A DNA stretch of 64,000 nucleotides, from NCBI GenBank assembly GCA_002345575.1, contig DDVX01000006.1, positions 186,001 to 250,000 on the forward strand, given 5' to 3'. The notes under the pieces were generated by a model. The model was not told the origin of the DNA and ran no database searches. It worked only from the letters and a program-made list of their open reading frames with translations. Shown piece by piece: positions 19,301-26,867 of this stretch. The stretch is from Stutzerimonas stutzeri. GTDB lineage: Bacteria; Pseudomonadota; Gammaproteobacteria; Pseudomonadales; Pseudomonadaceae. Position 1 is the stretch's first letter. Each line of letters starts with the position of its first letter. Position numbers and translations under genes: made by a program.

Positions 19301-19799
19301 GGCCGACTACCTGGAGAGCTTCCACGACTTCATCAAGAACCAGCTCAACCAGTCGGTCGCCCTCGGCGTGGTGGTCAATCGCCCGCATGATCTGACCCGC
19401 GAACAGCTGCGCGAAGTTCGCCTGCTGCTCGATGCGCACGGCTACAGCGAAGTGAACCTGCAAAGCGCCTGGCGCAACCAGACCAACCAGGAAATCGCCG
19501 CCAGCATCGTCGGCTTCATCCGCAAGGCGGCCATTGGCGAAGCGCTGCTGCCCTTCGAGCAGCGTGTAGCCAATGCCATGCAACACATCTATGACCTGCA
19601 ACCCTGGGCACCCGTACAGCGCAAATGGCTGGAACGCCTGGCCAAACAGCTGGTGCACGAGGTGGTGATCGACGACAAGCAGATCGGCGAAGCCTTCAAG
19701 AACGATGGCGGCAGCAAGCAGCTGGACAAGCGCCTCGGAGGGAATCTCGCGGTGGTGCTGGAAACGCTCAACGACAATCTCTGGTCGCAGGCGGGCTGA
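16335..19799 (+). CDS. hsdR: Type I restriction endonuclease subunit R (DUF4145 N-terminus, EcoEI-type C-terminus)
   Basis: 1154 residues. Order: DUF4145-like helical domain (about 1-125), coiled coil rich in Glu/Gln/Ala (about 145-230), endonuclease domain with ADYVLFAG and the catalytic IVEAKR (Glu318, Lys320), superfamily 2 helicase with Walker A ATGTGKT (462-468), DEAH box (565-568) and GLTATP, helicase C domain with LTTGIDVPRICHL and MKGRATRRCDE, and an EcoEI-like C-terminal domain contacting HsdM. It cleaves DNA at a distance after ATP-driven translocation. It is the first gene of the operon; fic, hsdM and hsdS follow. Confidence 0.95.
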   Translation: MAESSNFAFLKEHDPVFFQLASTAEQVFASDPNTTLIKLRQLGEALAQDLASRAGIELEATTSQSDLLYKLSRDIQLDQNIRSLFHTLRIEGNKATHQFRTQHREALDGLKVARELCIWYHRAFGKAGSTFKAGAFVTPSDPSAPLRELQSQIEQLKAQLSESSQQLENNQQLAGLLKREAEEYAVLAEQMDAESRTHKQLAAEHEAALNKLRSEHEQSLKALQQQLAAKPQAGQQVAHKTKQASSQFDLNEDLTRILIDQQLNDAGWQADSLDLTWSKGARPEKGKNKAIAEWPTNKPKENADYVLFAGLTPVAIVEAKRQRINVASRIPQAERYSRQLVFSSDLQPAGSKTGWPDGQGDYFQVPFAFACNGRPYVKQLAEQSGIWFRDLRSPANLPRALQDFHTPEGLLDWLKRSREEAEAKLAQEGFAYLKLRDYQENAIKAVELALANNRRQCLLAMATGTGKTRTIIGLMYRLLKAERFRRILFLVDRSALGQQAIEAFNEASLEQNHTLAQIYDIKELGDMAAEAETRIQVATVQAMVRRIFQSDNPPPIDAFDCIIVDEAHRGYTLDQEMTEGELAVRDFNQYLSQYRRVLDYFDACRIGLTATPAKHTSEVFGTPVFTYSYREAVADDWLIDHEPPIRYQTALSQNGIHFAKGDSVSIINTATGEVDVAELDDELDFEIESFNRRVITPGFDKVICEQLAQELDPLGDEKTMIFCVNQAHAERVKNLLDEAFKEVHGDQYNQAAVQIITGQSDKVEQLIRQYKNERYPSIAITVDLLTTGIDVPRICHLVFMRRVRSRILYEQMKGRATRRCDEIGKTVFKIYDPVDLYASLEAVDTMKPLVKDPSVTLEQLVSELSNPASLDAPGSLPETSHAHDVLDQLSQRVMRILRKASHKAEDKPTLKQKLSELEDTWGVAPDKLHQHLHQLGPQQAAGFIRQHAQLLDQLAAVNALLGSENYPVISSHTDELMVREQNYGANQKPADYLESFHDFIKNQLNQSVALGVVVNRPHDLTREQLREVRLLLDAHGYSEVNLQSAWRNQTNQEIAASIVGFIRKAAIGEALLPFEQRVANAMQHIYDLQPWAPVQRKWLERLAKQLVHEVVIDDKQIGEAFKNDGGSKQLDKRLGGNLAVVLETLNDNLWSQAG

Positions 19800-19810
19800 C
19801 CGGCTGGACG

Positions 19811-19878
19811 GTGAGCCGAATACGCACCACAATCGGCTCACCAAGCGAGCCGAATAACCCCCCGATTCGGCTCATCAC
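19811..19878 (+). repeat. Two tandem 34-bp palindromic units upstream of fic
   Basis: Unit 1 (19811-19844) has arms GTGAGCCGA and TCGGCTCAC; unit 2 (19845-19878) has arms GAGCCGAAT and ATTCGGCTC. GAGCCGA and TCGGCTC each recur exactly 34 nt apart, while the loop sequences differ. The pair fills the 96-nt gap between hsdR and fic. It could be a double operator or tandem RNA hairpins that set fic-hsdM-hsdS expression. There is no T-run, so it is not a standard terminator. Confidence 0.85.
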
Positions 19879-19895
19879 TGACAAACAGGCTGACG

Positions 19896-21065
19896 ATGGA
19901 AGACTCACGCTGGATCTGGCAGCAGCCGGATTGGCCACATTTCGGCTGGCAGGCCGAACGCCTGACGCCGCTGCTGCGCGATTGTGCGCAAGCCCAGGGC
20001 CGCCTGCTCGGTATGGCCGGAGCAGCCGGCAGCGAACTCAGCGCGCAGAACGAACTGGATGCCCTGCTGCAGAACATCGTCACCTCTTCAGCCATCGAGG
20101 GCGAGCAGCTCAACGTCGGTTCGGTGCGCTCCTCACTGGCCCGCCGGCTGGGCCTTGAGCTGGACGGTGATAGCCAGGTCAGTGCGCGCAGCGAAGGCCT
20201 GGCCGAGCTGATGCTCGATGCCAGCCAGCACTTCCAGCAGCCGCTGACACTTGCGCGCCTGCTGCACTGGCACCGCCTGCTGTTCCCCGCGCAAGAGCAG
20301 GACCTGCTGCCACGGCGCATCCGCGTCGGTGCCCTGCGCGGTGACGAGCCGATGCAGGTGGTTTCCGGCCGCCTCGACCGCCCAACCGTGCACTTCGAGG
20401 CACCGCCCCGCGACGGACTGGAACAGCAGCTTGCGGCCTTCCTCGACTGGTTCGAGGCAAGCCGCAGCGATGCCGCTCTCGACCCGCTGCTGCGTGCCGG
20501 CATAGCGCATTTCTGGTTCGTCACCCTGCATCCCTTCGATGACGGCAACGGCCGACTGACCCGCACCATCACCGACCTGGCGCTGGCCCAGGCCGAGCGT
20601 CAGTCGCTGCGCTTCTACGCCATGTCGGCCAGCATCCTCGACGACCGCAAGGGCTACTACCACATCCTCGAAACCTCCCAGCAGGCCGCGCTGGACATCA
20701 CGCCCTGGCTTGAATGGTTCCTGCACACACTGCTGCGCAGCCTGCAGCGGGCACTGGCGCGTATCGACCGCGTGCTGGCCAAGTCGCGCTTCTGGCAGCA
20801 GCACCGCCATCTGGCGCTGTCCGCCGAACAGGTCAAGGTCCTCAACCGCCTGCTCGACGGTGGCGAACGCGGTTTTGAGGGCGGCATCAGCGCCGCTCAG
20901 TACCAGGCCGTCGCCAAGGTCTCCAAAGCCACCGCCACCCGCCACCTTGGCGACCTGCTCGACAAAGGCTGCCTGGTTCGCCTGCCCGGCGGCGGACGCA
21001 GCACCCGTTACCAGATCAACTGGCCCGCACCCGGCGTGCCCGACCTTTTTGCGAGTAACCCATGA
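19896..21065 (+). CDS. fic: Fic family protein (DUF4172 N-terminus, winged-helix C-terminus)
   Basis: 389 residues. Full Fic active site HPFDDGNGRLTR (His212-Arg223), so AMP (or other NMP) transfer to a protein hydroxyl is expected. Upstream is the autoinhibitory helix motif TSSAIEG (S64xxxE68G69), placing it among Fic enzymes with the inhibitory helix in their own N-terminus. The first residues (WIWQQPDWPHFGW) are DUF4172-like. The last 70 residues look like a winged helix-turn-helix (AKVSKATATRHLGDLLDKGCLVRL). It sits between hsdR and hsdM and overlaps hsdM by 4 nt (ATGA). The target is unknown; defence, regulatory or addiction roles are all possible. Confidence 0.93.
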   Translation: MEDSRWIWQQPDWPHFGWQAERLTPLLRDCAQAQGRLLGMAGAAGSELSAQNELDALLQNIVTSSAIEGEQLNVGSVRSSLARRLGLELDGDSQVSARSEGLAELMLDASQHFQQPLTLARLLHWHRLLFPAQEQDLLPRRIRVGALRGDEPMQVVSGRLDRPTVHFEAPPRDGLEQQLAAFLDWFEASRSDAALDPLLRAGIAHFWFVTLHPFDDGNGRLTRTITDLALAQAERQSLRFYAMSASILDDRKGYYHILETSQQAALDITPWLEWFLHTLLRSLQRALARIDRVLAKSRFWQQHRHLALSAEQVKVLNRLLDGGERGFEGGISAAQYQAVAKVSKATATRHLGDLLDKGCLVRLPGGGRSTRYQINWPAPGVPDLFASNP

Positions 21066-22606
21066 CCAACTCCGACATCGTCCAGAAACTCTGGAACCTC
21101 TGCGACGTCCTGCGCGACGACGGTATCAACTACAGCGATTACGTCACCGAGCTGGTGTTGCTGCTGTTCATCAAGATGGAATACGAGCAGGTGCAGAACA
21201 ACGACGCCTTCGAGCACAAGCTGCCCGATGGCGCGCGCTGGCCGGACCTGGCCGGCAAGTCGGGGCTTAACCTGCTCGACCACTACCGGCAGATGTTGCT
21301 GGACCTGGGCAAAAACAGCGACCCACTGATCGCCGCCATCTACGCCGATGCCCAGACTCGCCTCAAGGAGCCGCGCCACCTCGAGCAGCTGATCAAGAGC
21401 CTCGACGGCATCGACTGGTTCAGCGCCCGCCAGGATGGTCTGGGCGATCTCTACGAAGGCCTGCTGGAGAAGAACGCCAGCGAAACCAAATCCGGTGCCG
21501 GCCAGTACTTCACCCCGCGCCCGCTGATCGACAGCATCATCCACTGCATCAAGCCGCAGCCGGGCGAGACCATCCAGGACCCGGCCGCCGGCACCGCAGG
21601 CTTTTTGATTGCCGCCGATGCCTACATCAAGAGCAACACCGACGACCACTACGACCTCGACGCCAAGGCCCAGGCCTTCCAGCGCAACCGCGCCTTTGTC
21701 GGCGTCGAACTGGTGCCCGGCACCCGCCGCCTGGCGCTGATGAACTGCCTGCTGCACGGCATGGAAGGCGACGCAGAAGGCGTGGTGCACCCGGGCAATG
21801 CCCTGGGCCAAACCGGCGCCAGCCTGCCCAAGGTCGATGTGATCCTCTCCAACCCGCCGTTCGGCACCGCCAAAGGCGGCGGCGGCCCGACCCGTGACGA
21901 TCTCACCTACCGCACCAGCAACAAGCAGTTGGCGTTTTTGCAGCACATCTATCGTGGCCTCAAACCCGGTGGGCGCGCCGCCGTAGTACTGCCGGACAAC
22001 GTGCTGTTCGAAGCCGGCGTCGGCACCGAGGTGCGCCGCGACCTGATGAACAAGTGCAACCTGCACACCCTGCTGCGCCTGCCCACCGGCATCTTCTACG
22101 CCCAGGGCGTGAAGACCAACGTGCTGTTCTTCCAGAAGGGCACCGAGGACAACCCGCGCCAGGAAGAGGGTTGCACGAAGCGCGTCTGGATCTACGACCT
22201 GCGTAGCAACATGCCCAGCTTCGGCAAGCGCACCCCCTTCGGCGCCCAACACCTCAAGCCCTTCGAAGACGCCTACGGAGACGACCCGAACGGCAACAGC
22301 CCGCGCGCCGAAAACGTCCAGGGCGTTGGTGAAAGTAGCCGCTTCCGCTGCTTCACCCGCGAGCAGATCCGCGAACGCAGCGACTCGCTGGATATCAGCT
22401 GGCTCAAGGACGAAAGCAGCCTGGACGCCGCCGACCTGCCCGCCCCGGAAATACTGGCCGGCGAAGCCATGGCCGAGCTGACCGAGGCCCTGCGTGAGCT
22501 GGAAGAGCTGATGAAGGCTCTGGGCGCCGGCGATGAAGTGGTGGCGCAGAAGCATCTGATGGCGGAGGTGATGGGGCTTTCGGTGGTTCAGGAGGCTGGG
22601 GAATGA
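21062..22606 (+). CDS. hsdM: Type I restriction-modification DNA methyltransferase subunit M
   Basis: 514 residues. N-terminal helical HsdM_N domain (about 1-150), then the conserved entry ASETKSGAGQYFTPRPLI, SAM-binding motif DPAAGTAGFLIAA, and catalytic N6-adenine motif NPPF at Asn264 (LSNPPFGTAKGG). It methylates adenine within the site chosen by HsdS. The C-terminal helices should pair with HsdS. It overlaps fic and hsdS by 4 nt each, so translation of fic, hsdM and hsdS is probably coupled. Normal length for the family. Confidence 0.96.
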   Translation: MTNSDIVQKLWNLCDVLRDDGINYSDYVTELVLLLFIKMEYEQVQNNDAFEHKLPDGARWPDLAGKSGLNLLDHYRQMLLDLGKNSDPLIAAIYADAQTRLKEPRHLEQLIKSLDGIDWFSARQDGLGDLYEGLLEKNASETKSGAGQYFTPRPLIDSIIHCIKPQPGETIQDPAAGTAGFLIAADAYIKSNTDDHYDLDAKAQAFQRNRAFVGVELVPGTRRLALMNCLLHGMEGDAEGVVHPGNALGQTGASLPKVDVILSNPPFGTAKGGGGPTRDDLTYRTSNKQLAFLQHIYRGLKPGGRAAVVLPDNVLFEAGVGTEVRRDLMNKCNLHTLLRLPTGIFYAQGVKTNVLFFQKGTEDNPRQEEGCTKRVWIYDLRSNMPSFGKRTPFGAQHLKPFEDAYGDDPNGNSPRAENVQGVGESSRFRCFTREQIRERSDSLDISWLKDESSLDAADLPAPEILAGEAMAELTEALRELEELMKALGAGDEVVAQKHLMAEVMGLSVVQEAGE

Positions 22607-24018
22607 GTGGGTTGCCGAATGGGTGGGTAGAAGCCAATCTTTTAGATCTCTGCAACCCCAAACAGTGGAAAGTAATCTCCACTGCAGAACTTACTGATAC
22701 CGGATACGTCGTTTATGGTGCAAATGGAAAGATTGGCTTTTACTCAACGTACACGCATGAAGCCCCGACACTAATGATTACTTGCCGCGGTGCAACCTGC
22801 GGCAATCTGCACGTATCGGAACCAAGGTCATATATAAATGGCAACGCCATGGCTTTGGATAACCTAGCCGAGCAAGCAACTTCTGTAAGTTATTTGAAAT
22901 ATGCCCTACTGGCTCGTGGCTTGACTGATGCAATCACCGGTTCTGCACAGCCTCAAATAACGAGACAGAGTTTGTCTGAGGTAATGGTAAAGCTCGCTCC
23001 GCTCGCCGAACAAACCGGCATCGCCGCCAAGCTCGACGAACTGCTGGCCCAGGTCGACACCCTCAAAGCCCGCATCGACTGCATACCCGCCCTGCTCAAG
23101 CGCTTTCGCCAGTCCGTCCTCGCCGCCGCCGTTTCCGGGCGGTTGACGGAGGAGTGGCGAGAAGCTCAGACCTCGGCCAAAAATGGTGCCGACGTCATTA
23201 GGAATGATCAATTAGCCAAGACAGCCCTTCTTGAGCGTCAGCCTGAACTCAAAAAGAAGAAATCGTCCATAGAGTCGGATATTGACGAGAGCTATCTATT
23301 CCCCCTGCCGGAAGGCTGGTCATTCACAACCTGGGGCAAGATTTCCGAGTGGATTACTTACGGTTTCACTCGCCCGATGCCCAAATCAGATGCGGGCGTA
23401 AAGCTGCTTACGGCTAAGGATGTTCAACGTTTTGAGCTTGAACTTACGAGCTGCGGCTGGACGACAACGGAAGCTTTCGAAGCCCTCTCGGATAAAGACA
23501 AACCAGCTAAAGGTGATTTGCTGATCACCAAAGATGGAAGCATTGGCCGTGCTGCGCTTGTGCACACAGATGAAGAATTCTGCATCAATCAAAGCGTTGC
23601 GGTCTGCTGGCTTCGATCCACAACGATGAACAAGCGCTACTTGGAGTTACTTTCGAATAGCGATTTCACGCAACGTTTTGTAAAAGACAAAGCACAAGGG
23701 ATGGCTATTCAGCACTTATCGATCATCGACTTTGCAAAATGCCCAGTCCCGGTACCTTCAAACGAAGAGCAGGACGAAATCGTCCGCCGCCTCGAGCAGC
23801 TCTTCGCCTTCGCCGACCAACTCGAAGCCCGCGTCAAAGCCGCCCAAACGCGCATTGACCGCCTGACCCAAAGCATCCTTGCCAAGGCGTTCCGTGGCGA
23901 ACTGGTGTCGCAAGACCCAAACGACGAACCGGCCAGCCTGCTGCTGGAACGCATCAAAGCCCAACGCGCCGCCGCGCCCAAGGCCAAACGCGGACGCAAA
24001 GCGAAAGAGACTGCTTGA
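22603..24018 (+). CDS. hsdS: Type I restriction-modification specificity subunit S
   Basis: 471 residues in the usual two-TRD layout. TRD1 covers about residues 1-130, followed by helical spacer 1 (LAEQTGIAAKLDELLAQVD...RIDCIPALLKRFRQSVLAAA). TRD2 covers about 190-385, followed by helical spacer 2 (EIVRRLEQLFAFADQLEAR...RIDRLTQSILAKAFRGELV). The C-terminus is basic (KAKRGRKAKETA). DNA of both TRDs is visibly more AT-rich than the flanking helices, hsdM and hsdR, the usual mark of exchanged recognition domains. The bipartite target sequence cannot be predicted by eye. Confidence 0.95.
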   Translation: MSGLPNGWVEANLLDLCNPKQWKVISTAELTDTGYVVYGANGKIGFYSTYTHEAPTLMITCRGATCGNLHVSEPRSYINGNAMALDNLAEQATSVSYLKYALLARGLTDAITGSAQPQITRQSLSEVMVKLAPLAEQTGIAAKLDELLAQVDTLKARIDCIPALLKRFRQSVLAAAVSGRLTEEWREAQTSAKNGADVIRNDQLAKTALLERQPELKKKKSSIESDIDESYLFPLPEGWSFTTWGKISEWITYGFTRPMPKSDAGVKLLTAKDVQRFELELTSCGWTTTEAFEALSDKDKPAKGDLLITKDGSIGRAALVHTDEEFCINQSVAVCWLRSTTMNKRYLELLSNSDFTQRFVKDKAQGMAIQHLSIIDFAKCPVPVPSNEEQDEIVRRLEQLFAFADQLEARVKAAQTRIDRLTQSILAKAFRGELVSQDPNDEPASLLLERIKAQRAAAPKAKRGRKAKETA

Positions 24019-24030
24019 ACCGTTGAGTGA

Positions 24031-24050
24031 AAAACCGCGCCTGCGGTTTT
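24031..24050 (+). terminator. Short hairpin with T-run after hsdS
   Basis: AAAACCGC / GCGGTTTT arms (8 bp) around a 4-nt loop, 12 nt after the hsdS stop. The A and T flanks fit a bidirectional weak terminator, separating the R-M operon from the next gene. Confidence 0.65.
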
Positions 24051-24093
24051 CCACTTGGACCGTACGCGCTGTAGTCAGACGCAAGGATCGCCC

Positions 24094-24987
24094 ATGGAAT
24101 TGCTGCAGATTGCCAATTGGTTATTCGGCCCCGTTAACCGCTTGGTCAGCTGGCTGCAGGATCGCGCCAACCCCGCTCGCCTGCAGGCCGCCCGTATCCT
24201 GCAGGCATTCAAGGCTCATGGAGTAGAGCGCATACAAATCAACCGGCTGTTGCCTGCGGATCTGCAGCTGACGCAGTTCGAGCTGTCCACTGCCGACGAG
24301 CTCAAGAAAGTTATCAAGCCTGCACACATTAACTGGATCGCGGACTTTCTCGCCTTGGAGCCAGGCTGGCTGGATGGTATTTCCCAGCAAACTCATACGC
24401 TGATCGACAGCTACAAGCACCCCGGCAAGCTGTATGCGTGGTTTCGGGGGCATGCCTCGCAGCCTGACCAAGGAGGGCGCTACAAGCTGCATCTGCTTAC
24501 CAGCGACAGCGCGGCCATCACTGCAGCCTCATCAGGCTACTTCGCCGTGGTGCTCGAAGAGTTTTTGGATGTGGGTAACGGCTATCTGAGCCGATATCAC
24601 CACCTGACGCTGGGCGCACACTTTGATCATTTTCCGTGCGTGCTGCATCTGATGCAGACACTGGCCATCGCACGTTTCCACAGGGTAATCATGCGCCGCG
24701 CGGTCATGCCTGCCACGAACCTGAACACGCTGAGTCACTGCCAAGGGCTGATTCCCGAGTTACTGCGTAAAGCCAAGCCCCATCCGCTTGAGGCCGATCA
24801 TGAGTTCTGGGGGCATTTTTCCGGCGACCTGCCTTGGCTGGTACAACTGCGCCAGCACACCCAGGCAAGCCTGCTGGATGACGGCCTGCACGATGTGGTT
24901 GCAAGCATTAACCAGGACCGCCAACGCTTTGCTCGCCTATCGCGCAAAGCGCTGGAAAGAACCTGCTGGCACCGCCCGCTCTTCTGA
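24094..24987 (+). CDS. Unrecognised protein, possible N-terminal HTH-like region
   Basis: 297 residues from the ATG at 24094 (AAGGA 6 nt upstream; the frame is open to 24055). I do not recognise a named family. Residues about 25-105 (ARILQAFKAHGVERIQINR ... HINWIADFLALEPGWLDGIS) resemble the XRE-like helical region in some uncharacterised proteobacterial proteins. The remainder is rich in His, Leu and aromatic residues with no obvious catalytic motif, no signal peptide and no membrane segment. It follows the type I R-M operon after a hairpin and has ordinary codon use, so a real gene is likely. A link to the R-M locus is only positional. Confidence 0.75.
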   Translation: MELLQIANWLFGPVNRLVSWLQDRANPARLQAARILQAFKAHGVERIQINRLLPADLQLTQFELSTADELKKVIKPAHINWIADFLALEPGWLDGISQQTHTLIDSYKHPGKLYAWFRGHASQPDQGGRYKLHLLTSDSAAITAASSGYFAVVLEEFLDVGNGYLSRYHHLTLGAHFDHFPCVLHLMQTLAIARFHRVIMRRAVMPATNLNTLSHCQGLIPELLRKAKPHPLEADHEFWGHFSGDLPWLVQLRQHTQASLLDDGLHDVVASINQDRQRFARLSRKALERTCWHRPLF

Positions 24988-25120
24988 TGTTCATGCTGTA
25001 GGCGTGAGTGCAGGTGCTACGACGCCATCGACGCGGAAGACTCGGTACAAAGTGGCGGAAGGACGTTCGGAAGAACGGTAAAAGAGACGTTTACTCTGCG
25101 CCTGCTCCGTGCCAAACCGC

Positions 25121-25219
25121 GTGGATGTGCTTCGCGACATCCACCCTTGCCCAGCCCACCCACGTTCCGAGCCCGGTGGCACAGCCGTAGGGTGGAAGAC
25201 TGCGAAGCATCTTCCACGC
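25121..25219. repeat. Inverted pair of REP-like extragenic palindromes
   Basis: First element 25121-25144: arms GTGGATGT / ACATCCAC, followed by CACCCTT. Second element 25187-25219: GTAGG then arms GTGGAAGA / TCTTCCAC. The two face each other as in REPIN doublets of Pseudomonas. The GTAGGG...CCAC core recurs at 34627 and 62362-62458. Confidence 0.7.
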
Positions 25220-25356
25220 GTCGGTCTCGGGCCATACGAACTGTGCCGGGCCAGACAAACGCAGCGCCCTATATCCTCGCCCCTCAGCTCAGCAGCAACG
25301 GCACCGTCCCTACTGTCAGATGAAACGGCGACGCCGTTGATTCGATGGCGCGCGAT

Positions 25357-25479
25357 CTAATTCCGGCCCACCTTCAACTGCCGCAAAGCCACTGCAGCCA
25401 AAACCTGACGCGGATTCAGCCCTGCAGCCTTGGGCCCTACGTTCTGACAGATCTCCGGAACATGCCGTGCTAAACGGGG
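25357..25479 (-). pseudogene. Possible C-terminal remnant of a lost gene
   Basis: On the minus strand a 40-codon frame ends at TAG 25357 and encodes a protein-like tail (HVPEICQNVGPKAAGLN, then PRQVLAAVALRQLKVGRN). It has no start of its own and is preceded by a stop at 25480-25482. The natural composition suggests the end of a truncated gene, but I do not recognise the family and chance is possible. Confidence 0.2.
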
Positions 25480-25538
25480 TCAGCTGTGCGTCGCCGCCTT
25501 TTAGTGCGGAGCCAGTCGCAAGGAGCCGGGCAACCCGG

Positions 25539-26867
25539 ATGTCTGCAGTACGCACCCTCTTCAACAAAGTCAGGCACTACCTGCTCAACGCTTCGTGGAT
25601 GATGGCGGAGCGGCTGCTGCACATTGGCGTGGGCTTTGTCATGGCCGTGCTGTTGGCGCGCTACCTGGGGCCGGAGCAGTTCGGCGTGCTTTCCTATGCG
25701 ATTGCGATGACGGCGATCTTCGCCTCCGCCGGGCACATGGGGCTGGCCGGGCTGGTAGTGCGCGAGGTGGTGCGCAAGCCGGAAATCATCCCGGAAACCC
25801 TGGGCACTACGTTCGTCCTGAAACTGTCCGGCATGGCCGTGGGCTTTGCTCTGGTTCTGCTCTATGCGCTGCTATTCGAAGAAATCGGTGGCACCGAATT
25901 CTGGATGCTGCTGATCGTCGCCTCGGCGATTTTCTTCCAGACCTTCGACGTGGTGGAGTACTGGTTTCAGTCGCAGGTGCAGGCCAAGTATCCAGCCATA
26001 GCCAAATCCAGCGCGATGCTCCTGGCATCGGCCATCAAGCTGCTACTGATCTTCTCGGGAGCCGGAGTGATGGCTTTTGCCTTCGCCCACACCGCGCAGT
26101 TCCTGTTCGCCGCACTGCTGCTGGCGGTGCTCTACAAGGGCACTACCCGGCTCTCGCTGATTAACTGGACAGCAAGCTTCGCAAAGGCCAAGGAGCTGCT
26201 TAGCCAGGGCTGGATCATCTATCTGGGTTCGATCTTCGCAGTCATCTACATGAAGATCGACCAGGTCATGCTCAAGTGGATGATCGGCGCCGAGGCGGTG
26301 GGGGTTTACGCTGTCGCCGCGCAGCTTTCCGAAGCCTGGTACTTCCTGCCCACAGCAATAGTTGCGTCGTTTTTTCCCCGCCTGATCAAGCTGCACGCCA
26401 GCGATACCGGGCGCTTCAACCTGCGCCTCCAGCAGCTATTCGACATGCTATTCATCCTCGCCATCGCGGTCGCCATCGTCGTCACGCTGGTGGCCGAGCC
26501 GCTGATTTCGCTGCTGTTCGGCGAGGAATATCGGCAGTCGGCTTCCATTCTGGTCATTCATGTCTGGGGCGGCATGTTCATCTTCATGCGCGCGCTGTTC
26601 AGCCGCTGGATTCTGATTGAGGGCGCGCTGATGTTTTCCCTGATCACCCAGGGGTTGGGTGCGCTGGCCAACATCGGCCTCAACCTGCTGCTTATTCCGC
26701 GCTACGGCGGTGAAGGCGCAGCGCTGGCCACCGTCCTCTCCTACGCCATCGCGTCTTGGGTTGCGCTGCTGGCGCACGCGAAGACGCGCCCGGTGTTCTA
26801 CATGATGACCAAGTCTTTTTTCAGCCCTTTGCGCTATGCCTTCAGCGCCGCAGGAGTCACCCGATGA
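25539..26867 (+). CDS. Wzx-like polysaccharide flippase (MATE/oligosaccharide flippase superfamily)
   Basis: 442 residues with roughly 12-14 membrane segments. The N-terminus (ASWMMAERLLHIGVGFVMAVLLARYLGPEQFGVLSYA) is characteristic of Wzx/RfbX-type flippases that move lipid-linked sugars across the inner membrane. The ATG at 25539 is preferred; a GTG at 25467 is open in frame but adds a non-hydrophobic leader. It is the first gene of a three-gene cassette and overlaps the nitroreductase-like gene by 4 nt. No glycosyltransferase or polymerase gene is adjacent, so its substrate must come from elsewhere. Confidence 0.9.
   Translation: MSAVRTLFNKVRHYLLNASWMMAERLLHIGVGFVMAVLLARYLGPEQFGVLSYAIAMTAIFASAGHMGLAGLVVREVVRKPEIIPETLGTTFVLKLSGMAVGFALVLLYALLFEEIGGTEFWMLLIVASAIFFQTFDVVEYWFQSQVQAKYPAIAKSSAMLLASAIKLLLIFSGAGVMAFAFAHTAQFLFAALLLAVLYKGTTRLSLINWTASFAKAKELLSQGWIIYLGSIFAVIYMKIDQVMLKWMIGAEAVGVYAVAAQLSEAWYFLPTAIVASFFPRLIKLHASDTGRFNLRLQQLFDMLFILAIAVAIVVTLVAEPLISLLFGEEYRQSASILVIHVWGGMFIFMRALFSRWILIEGALMFSLITQGLGALANIGLNLLLIPRYGGEGAALATVLSYAIASWVALLAHAKTRPVFYMMTKSFFSPLRYAFSAAGVTR

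Larger units (their letters stand above)
24988..25538. other. Gene-poor junction between the R-M locus and the polysaccharide cassette
   Basis: About 550 nt with no intact gene. It holds two inverted REP-like elements (25121-25144 and 25187-25219), a small hairpin AACGGC/GCCGTT near 25325-25339, and a possible gene remnant on the minus strand (25357-25479). The mixed content looks like an old recombination junction. Confidence 0.5.

Noticed and set aside
17769..19844. 691-codon minus-strand open frame
   Set aside because: It is the antisense shadow of hsdR in high-GC DNA; the plus strand encodes all restriction-enzyme motifs.
19811..19878. CRISPR-like repeats
   Set aside because: Only two adjacent palindromic units with no spacers of regular length; not an array.
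21008..22555. 515-codon minus-strand open frame
   Set aside because: Antisense shadow of hsdM; no ribosome site or recognisable domain.
22603..24018. HsdS split or frameshifted because of its AT-rich segments
   Set aside because: The frame is intact from start to stop and both helical spacers are present; low GC is normal for recognition domains.
24988..25540. Attachment-site repeat of tRNA-Thr 3' end
   Set aside because: No stretch resembling the tRNA T-arm and acceptor end was found at the far side of the accessory region.
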